Below, piece by piece: positions 15,449-17,950 of a DNA stretch of 17,950 nucleotides (its first letter is position 1; each line of letters starts with the position of its first letter). A model generated the notes under the pieces. The model was not told the origin of the DNA, searched no databases, and saw nothing but the letters and a program-made list of their open reading frames with translations. Source of the stretch: a bacterium (GTDB lineage Bacteria; Bacteroidota; Bacteroidia; Bacteroidales; Bacteroidaceae); contig SFXD01000046.1 of the NCBI GenBank assembly GCA_004559785.1, positions 1-17,950 of the forward strand, read 5' to 3'. The translations under genes were made by a program, and so were the position numbers.

Positions 15449-16146
15449 CACTGGCGGAAAAGAAGAACATAGGCAGCCTCTTTGACGGCATAGCCTCCAT
15501 ATACGACAGGTTCAACCATCTCTCCTCGCTGGGGCTGGATCTCTGGTGGCGCAAGGTGGCGGTAAGGTCCATGAGCCGTGCCGGTCACATGCTGGACGTT
15601 GCAGTGGGTACGGCCGACTTCTCCATAGCGGCTGTCAGGGGCGGCAAGGCTGGCAGGATAACGGGCATAGACCTGAGCCGTGAGATGCTGCAGAGGGGCA
15701 GGCAGAAGGTGGACAGGGCAGGACTTGCAGGATGCATAGAACTGCTGGAGGCCAGTGCCTTAGACATGCCCTTCGCCGACGCAAGCTTTGATGCCGTGAC
15801 TTGTTCGTATGGCATCCGCAACTTCTCCGATCTCGATCGCGGCCTGGCAGAGATGCACAGGGTGCTCCGCCCGGGCTGCGAACTCGTGATACTGGAATTC
15901 TCTTACCCCTCGAATCCCGTGGTGCGTTTCTTCTACGACCTGTACTTCTCCCACGTCATGCCCCTCTTTGGCAGGGTTCTGGCCAGGGGCAAAGGAGGGT
16001 CGTTCACATATTTTATACGCAGCGTCAAGGGCTTCATTTGGGGCGACCGCATGGCAGAGCGTCTTAGTCAGGCCGGCTTCTGCCGGGTGCAGTACAAGAC
16101 CCTCACCCTGGGCGTAACCACACTCTACACGGCATGGAAGGAATAG
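15445..16146 (+). CDS. ubiE: Demethylmenaquinone methyltransferase (UbiE/MenG)
   Basis: A 233-residue SAM-dependent methyltransferase for the last step of menaquinone synthesis, fitting an anaerobe that respires with menaquinone. The first UbiE signature is YDRFNHLSSLGLDLWWR (20-36) and the second is VLRPGCELVILEFS (140-153). The SAM-binding motif I is LDVAVGTADFS (50-60), with GTA where GTG is usual. SYGIRNFSD (121-129) is the family-specific loop. The length is normal. ATG overlaps the hisS TGA by 4 nt, and the 3' end overlaps the next gene by 13 nt if that gene starts at 16134. The symbol menG is equally appropriate. Confidence 0.95.
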   Translation: MTLAEKKNIGSLFDGIASIYDRFNHLSSLGLDLWWRKVAVRSMSRAGHMLDVAVGTADFSIAAVRGGKAGRITGIDLSREMLQRGRQKVDRAGLAGCIELLEASALDMPFADASFDAVTCSYGIRNFSDLDRGLAEMHRVLRPGCELVILEFSYPSNPVVRFFYDLYFSHVMPLFGRVLARGKGGSFTYFIRSVKGFIWGDRMAERLSQAGFCRVQYKTLTLGVTTLYTAWKE

Positions 16147-16982
16147 GCTCAGATGCAATAATGCTCACCGTCGAAACCCTTCGCAGGAGGATTCTCCCGC
16201 GCCCTGCTGACGGGCACAAGGGTACCTTCGGCCATTCCCTAATCATTGCTGGACAGCATGGCATGGCAGGTGCATCGGTGCTGGCTGCCAGGGCGTGCTT
16301 ACGTAGCGGGGTGGGCAAGGTGAGCGTGCATGTACCCTTGCAGAACCTGCCTATCCTGCAGGTATCCGTGCCCGAGGCCATAGTGGACGCAGATGCCGAC
16401 GACAGGGTGTTCGCTAACCCCGTCGAAGACCTGTCCCCATATTCTTCCGTGGCTATTGGACCTGGCATAGGCGTTTCCGCAGCTACCTCTGATGCCCTTC
16501 GCAGGCAGCTCCTCTTACTCTCTGGAAGGTCTTGCATATTGGATGCCGACGCACTCAACTGCATTGCCGCATCCCCGGAACTCATGCGGCTTGTGCCCAG
16601 GAACAGCATACTTACTCCGCATCCCACCGAATATGCCAGGCTCGCCGGCATCGAGCCTCCATGCGAATTTGCCGTCAGCCACTGCGTGGTTCTCGTGCTG
16701 AAGGGTCATCCCACACGCATCTTCCTGCCTGACGGGGAGGCGTACGAATGCCCCTGGGGCAACAACGGTATGGGGACTGCAGGCAGCGGTGACGTGCTGA
16801 CGGGGCTCATGGCGGGGCTCATGGCACAGGGACATTCCGTCGTGGACACGGCGTTGCTTGGCGTAGGCATACATGCACTGGCTGGCGACTGTGCGGCAAA
16901 GTGCCTGGGCGTGCACAGCCTCATCGCCTCCGACATCATCCACCATTTTCCCGTCGCCTTTGCCATGTTGTATGATGCCTGA
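16134..16982 (+). CDS. nnrD: ADP-dependent NAD(P)H-hydrate dehydratase, stand-alone
   Basis: A 282-residue YjeF C-terminal-type kinase-fold enzyme that repairs hydrated NAD(P)H (NADHX/NADPHX) by ATP- or ADP-driven dehydration. Motifs: HKGTFGHSLIIAG at 28-40, ASVLAARACLRSGVG at 47-61, AIGPGIG at 107-113, TPHPTEYARLAG at 161-172, VLKG at 188-191 and the catalytic loop NNGMGTAGSGDVLTG at 210-224 with D220. The N-terminal epimerase domain (YjeF_N / NnrE), fused to this domain in many bacteria including many Bacteroidales, is absent. The segment between LAG and VLKG is short, suggesting a trimmed helix. The start at 16134 overlaps ubiE by 13 nt; ATG at 16161 (MLTVETLRRRI) would leave a 14-nt gap and is also plausible. 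Last gene of the hisS operon. Confidence 0.92.
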   Translation: MEGIGSDAIMLTVETLRRRILPRPADGHKGTFGHSLIIAGQHGMAGASVLAARACLRSGVGKVSVHVPLQNLPILQVSVPEAIVDADADDRVFANPVEDLSPYSSVAIGPGIGVSAATSDALRRQLLLLSGRSCILDADALNCIAASPELMRLVPRNSILTPHPTEYARLAGIEPPCEFAVSHCVVLVLKGHPTRIFLPDGEAYECPWGNNGMGTAGSGDVLTGLMAGLMAQGHSVVDTALLGVGIHALAGDCAAKCLGVHSLIASDIIHHFPVAFAMLYDA

Positions 16983-16990
16983 TGCAGGCA
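16976..16990 (+). terminator. Small hairpin at the end of the hisS operon
   Basis: TGCCTG (16976-16981) and CAGGCA (16985-16990) pair perfectly around an ATG loop and include the nnrD stop codon. No T-run follows, so intrinsic termination is doubtful; it may only stabilise the 3' end. Confidence 0.3.
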
Positions 16991-17010
16991 GTGATTGCAT
17001 ATAGCAAGAC

Positions 17011-17124
17011 ATGGCAATGTATATCAAGGATAAGGGACTGACACATGGACTTCCTAAGGTAAATTATTTCGCAGACCAATGTTGCCTCTCCACGGGTTAC
17101 TTAAAAGGACTGAATGGCTTATAA
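17011..17124 (+). pseudogene. Relic of an AraC-family DNA-binding domain
   Basis: A 37-codon open frame contains HGLPKVNYFADQCCLSTGYL, which resembles the first helix-turn-helix of Bacteroidales AraC regulators (pattern GLPTVxYFADxLxLSxNYL). It ends abruptly at TAA (17122-17124), where the family would continue for about 70 residues, and an in-frame TAG lies just upstream at 17002. No N-terminal part and no second helix-turn-helix are found nearby. Most likely a fragment left after deletion or transfer. Identification is by pattern over about 20 residues only. Confidence 0.5.
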
Positions 17125-17159
17125 TTCGAAAATTAGTAATATAGATCTGTTACTTGTAT

Positions 17160-17180
17160 GGTCTTTCACGAGGTAAGACC
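17160..17180. repeat. Short inverted repeat
   Basis: GGTCTT (17160-17165) and AAGACC (17175-17180) are exact complements around a 9-nt loop. It could be a weak hairpin after the AraC relic; no T-run follows. Confidence 0.3.
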
Positions 17181-17301
17181 CTATAATAAATTGCGAATAA
17201 GCTTTGACAAAATGACGCTAAAAACACTACGTGCAACGGCATTATGACATTTGGAAATCGTATGCTTTGCAGAGCAATCTGGAATAGAGAACACGTCAAG
17301 C

Positions 17302-17331
17302 AATTGCACACAGGGTCGATTTTGTGCAATT
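17302..17331. repeat. Inverted repeat, 9-bp arms, 12-nt loop
   Basis: AATTGCACA (17302-17310) and TGTGCAATT (17323-17331) are exact reverse complements separated by 12 nt. It lies just upstream of a second, tighter inverted repeat and may be a protein-binding site or a remnant of mobile-element end structure. Confidence 0.55.
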
Positions 17332-17333
17332 AT

Positions 17334-17354
17334 TAATGAACGATTCGTTCATTA
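17334..17354. repeat. Perfect inverted repeat with 10-bp arms
   Basis: TAATGAACGA (17334-17343) and TCGTTCATTA (17345-17354) pair exactly around one T. Part of the right arm is repeated directly: ATTCGTTCA occurs at 17343-17351 and again at 17354-17362. The odd-centred palindrome plus an adjacent half-site resembles a dimeric regulator or recombinase binding site. Function is not known. Confidence 0.55.
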
Positions 17355-17382
17355 TTCGTTCAATACCATTCAAAGGAGCTAT

Positions 17383-17484
17383 GGTCGTACGTCCAAGTAA
17401 CCTCTGGAAGTACGTCTACACACCCTAACGCAGTACGTGCTAACGACCTTTGAACGTACGACCAAGCAGCCTTGCCCGTACGTC
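17383..17484 (+). repeat. Five-unit array of about 23 bp with a GTACGT core
   Basis: The core occurs at 17387, 17410, 17433 and 17478 as GTACGT and at 17456 as GTACGA. Successive core-to-core distances are 23, 23, 23 and 22 bp. Between cores the sequence diverges but tends to keep a C just after the core and CCT/CCC about 8 bp further on (for example CCAAGTAACCT and CCAAGCAGCCT). About 23 bp is close to two helical turns, so the cores would face the same side of the DNA. Candidate roles are arm-type or accessory binding sites for an integrase, an iteron-like protein-binding array, or a regulatory array. Confidence 0.65.
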
Positions 17485-17655
17485 GCCGGGAATTTTTAAA
17501 GGTGAAAATGGGCATTTTTCGCCCTTCGATTGCCATTTCTTCGGATTTCAGGAATTGCGTTATTTGCAGCCGAGTCAATCTTGCTCGATTTTATCGAAGT
17601 TTTGAGGCTTCTGCTAAAACCAAGATGAAAGCAAAAGTATCACAACGGGGCTCAA

Positions 17656-17950
17656 AATGTCAGAGCTCTCGGCTTGTCGTCAATGACAGGCTTGCTGCTT
17701 GGCGACATGCAGCATCTTCGATGGAGTGACATCAAGGACATCGACGGAACGCCAACCATCTGCATCACGCAGCGCAAAACCAAGCGTGTCGTCTCCATCC
17801 CCCCCTCAACGGCCTTGCCCAGTCGCAGCTTCCGCCACGTGACGAAGGCACCCCCGATGCCCTCGTGTACCACCTCGTCAAGAAATCGGACAACATATCC
17901 AAGTATGTCAGGCGCATCAAGGACAAGGCAGGGATAGAAAAGGACTTCAC
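17656..17950 (+). pseudogene. Degenerate tyrosine recombinase (integrase) fragment, frameshifted, running off the window
   Basis: The frame from about 17656 reads LSSMTGLLLGDMQHLRWSD and then continues KDIDGTPTICITQRKTKRVVSIP, the start of a phage-integrase catalytic domain as used by Bacteroidota mobile elements. After a run of seven C (17799-17805) homology continues in another frame, from LNGLAQSQLPPRDEGTPDAL through YHLVKKSDNISKYVRRIKDKAGIEKDF to the window end. A C-run of five would restore one frame, so a 2-nt gain (or 1-nt loss) is implied. The catalytic Arg of the TGLR motif is replaced by Leu (CTG at 17695-17697), a further sign of inactivity. The beta-sheet Lys of the QRKTKR segment is present. 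The HxxR and Tyr motifs would lie beyond 17950. No N-terminal half is found upstream, so it is truncated too. Confidence 0.75.

Larger units (their letters stand above)
16983..17655. other. AT-rich gene-poor region with repeats and relics
   Basis: About 670 bp without an intact gene, visibly richer in A+T than the rest of the window. It holds an AraC-like relic (17011-17124), inverted repeats at 17160-17180, 17302-17331 and 17334-17354, and a GTACGT-based array (17383-17484), and leads into a broken recombinase. The open frame on the plus strand at 17472-17729 has no recognisable domain. No tRNA gene was recognised that could serve as an attachment site. The region reads as the scar of one or more mobile elements. 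Confidence 0.6.

Noticed and set aside
17085..17181. Possible tRNA or attachment-site tRNA fragment near TTCGAAA
   Set aside because: No acceptor stem pairing, no anticodon arm and no GGTTCRA-type T-arm could be assembled.
17383..17484. CRISPR array
   Set aside because: Repeat units are about 23 bp in total with only a 6-bp conserved core. There are no 20-40 bp identical repeats alternating with unique spacers, and no cas genes.
17472..17729. 85-codon plus-strand open frame between the GTACGT array and the recombinase relic
   Set aside because: It overlaps the last array unit and the recombinase relic in a different frame, and has no recognised motif. Probably chance, but not excluded as a remnant.

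Overview
The window looks like a chromosomal segment from a member of the Bacteroidales, most likely Prevotella-like. Four things point there: a CHU_C / type IX secretion sorting domain, a serine-type sulfatase next to a TPR protein, promoters of the Bacteroidota type (-7 TAnnTTTG with a TTTG box about 19 bp upstream), and coding sequence rich in AGG (Arg) and ATA (Ile) throughout. Most of it is dense housekeeping and accessory sequence. The last ~970 bp is more AT-rich and reads as decayed mobile-element DNA.

Layout. (1) 105-6113, plus strand: CHU_C-domain secreted protein, uvrA (overlapping it by 8 nt), a Ser-type sulfatase and a secreted TPR protein, spaced by about 40 nt. (2) 6100-11117, minus strand: an AraC-type regulator, dipeptidyl peptidase III and an AlkD-like HEAT protein with overlapping ends, followed by a Fur-family regulator with its own promoter and purA. 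purA and the TPR gene converge and overlap by 14 nt. (3) 11265-13958, minus strand: an 897-residue coiled-coil protein with a central CPVCG zinc hook. It resembles the arms of Bacteroidota SbcC/Rad50 but has no ATPase head at either end. (4) 14093-16982, plus strand: hisS, ubiE/menG and a stand-alone NAD(P)HX dehydratase, overlapping and probably one operon, transcribed divergently from the coiled-coil gene. (5) 16983-17950: no intact gene; a short AraC-like relic, several inverted repeats, a five-unit array of about 23 bp built on GTACGT, and a frameshifted tyrosine recombinase fragment that runs off the window.

The known parts cover DNA repair (UvrA, AlkD-like protein), purine synthesis (PurA), translation (HisS), menaquinone synthesis (MenG), cofactor repair (NnrD), peptide turnover (DPP III) and glycan desulfation. 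The most unusual object is the headless zinc-hook protein. The most unusual non-coding object is the GTACGT array beside the broken recombinase. All calls come from reading the sequence and from memory of the families; no database search was run.
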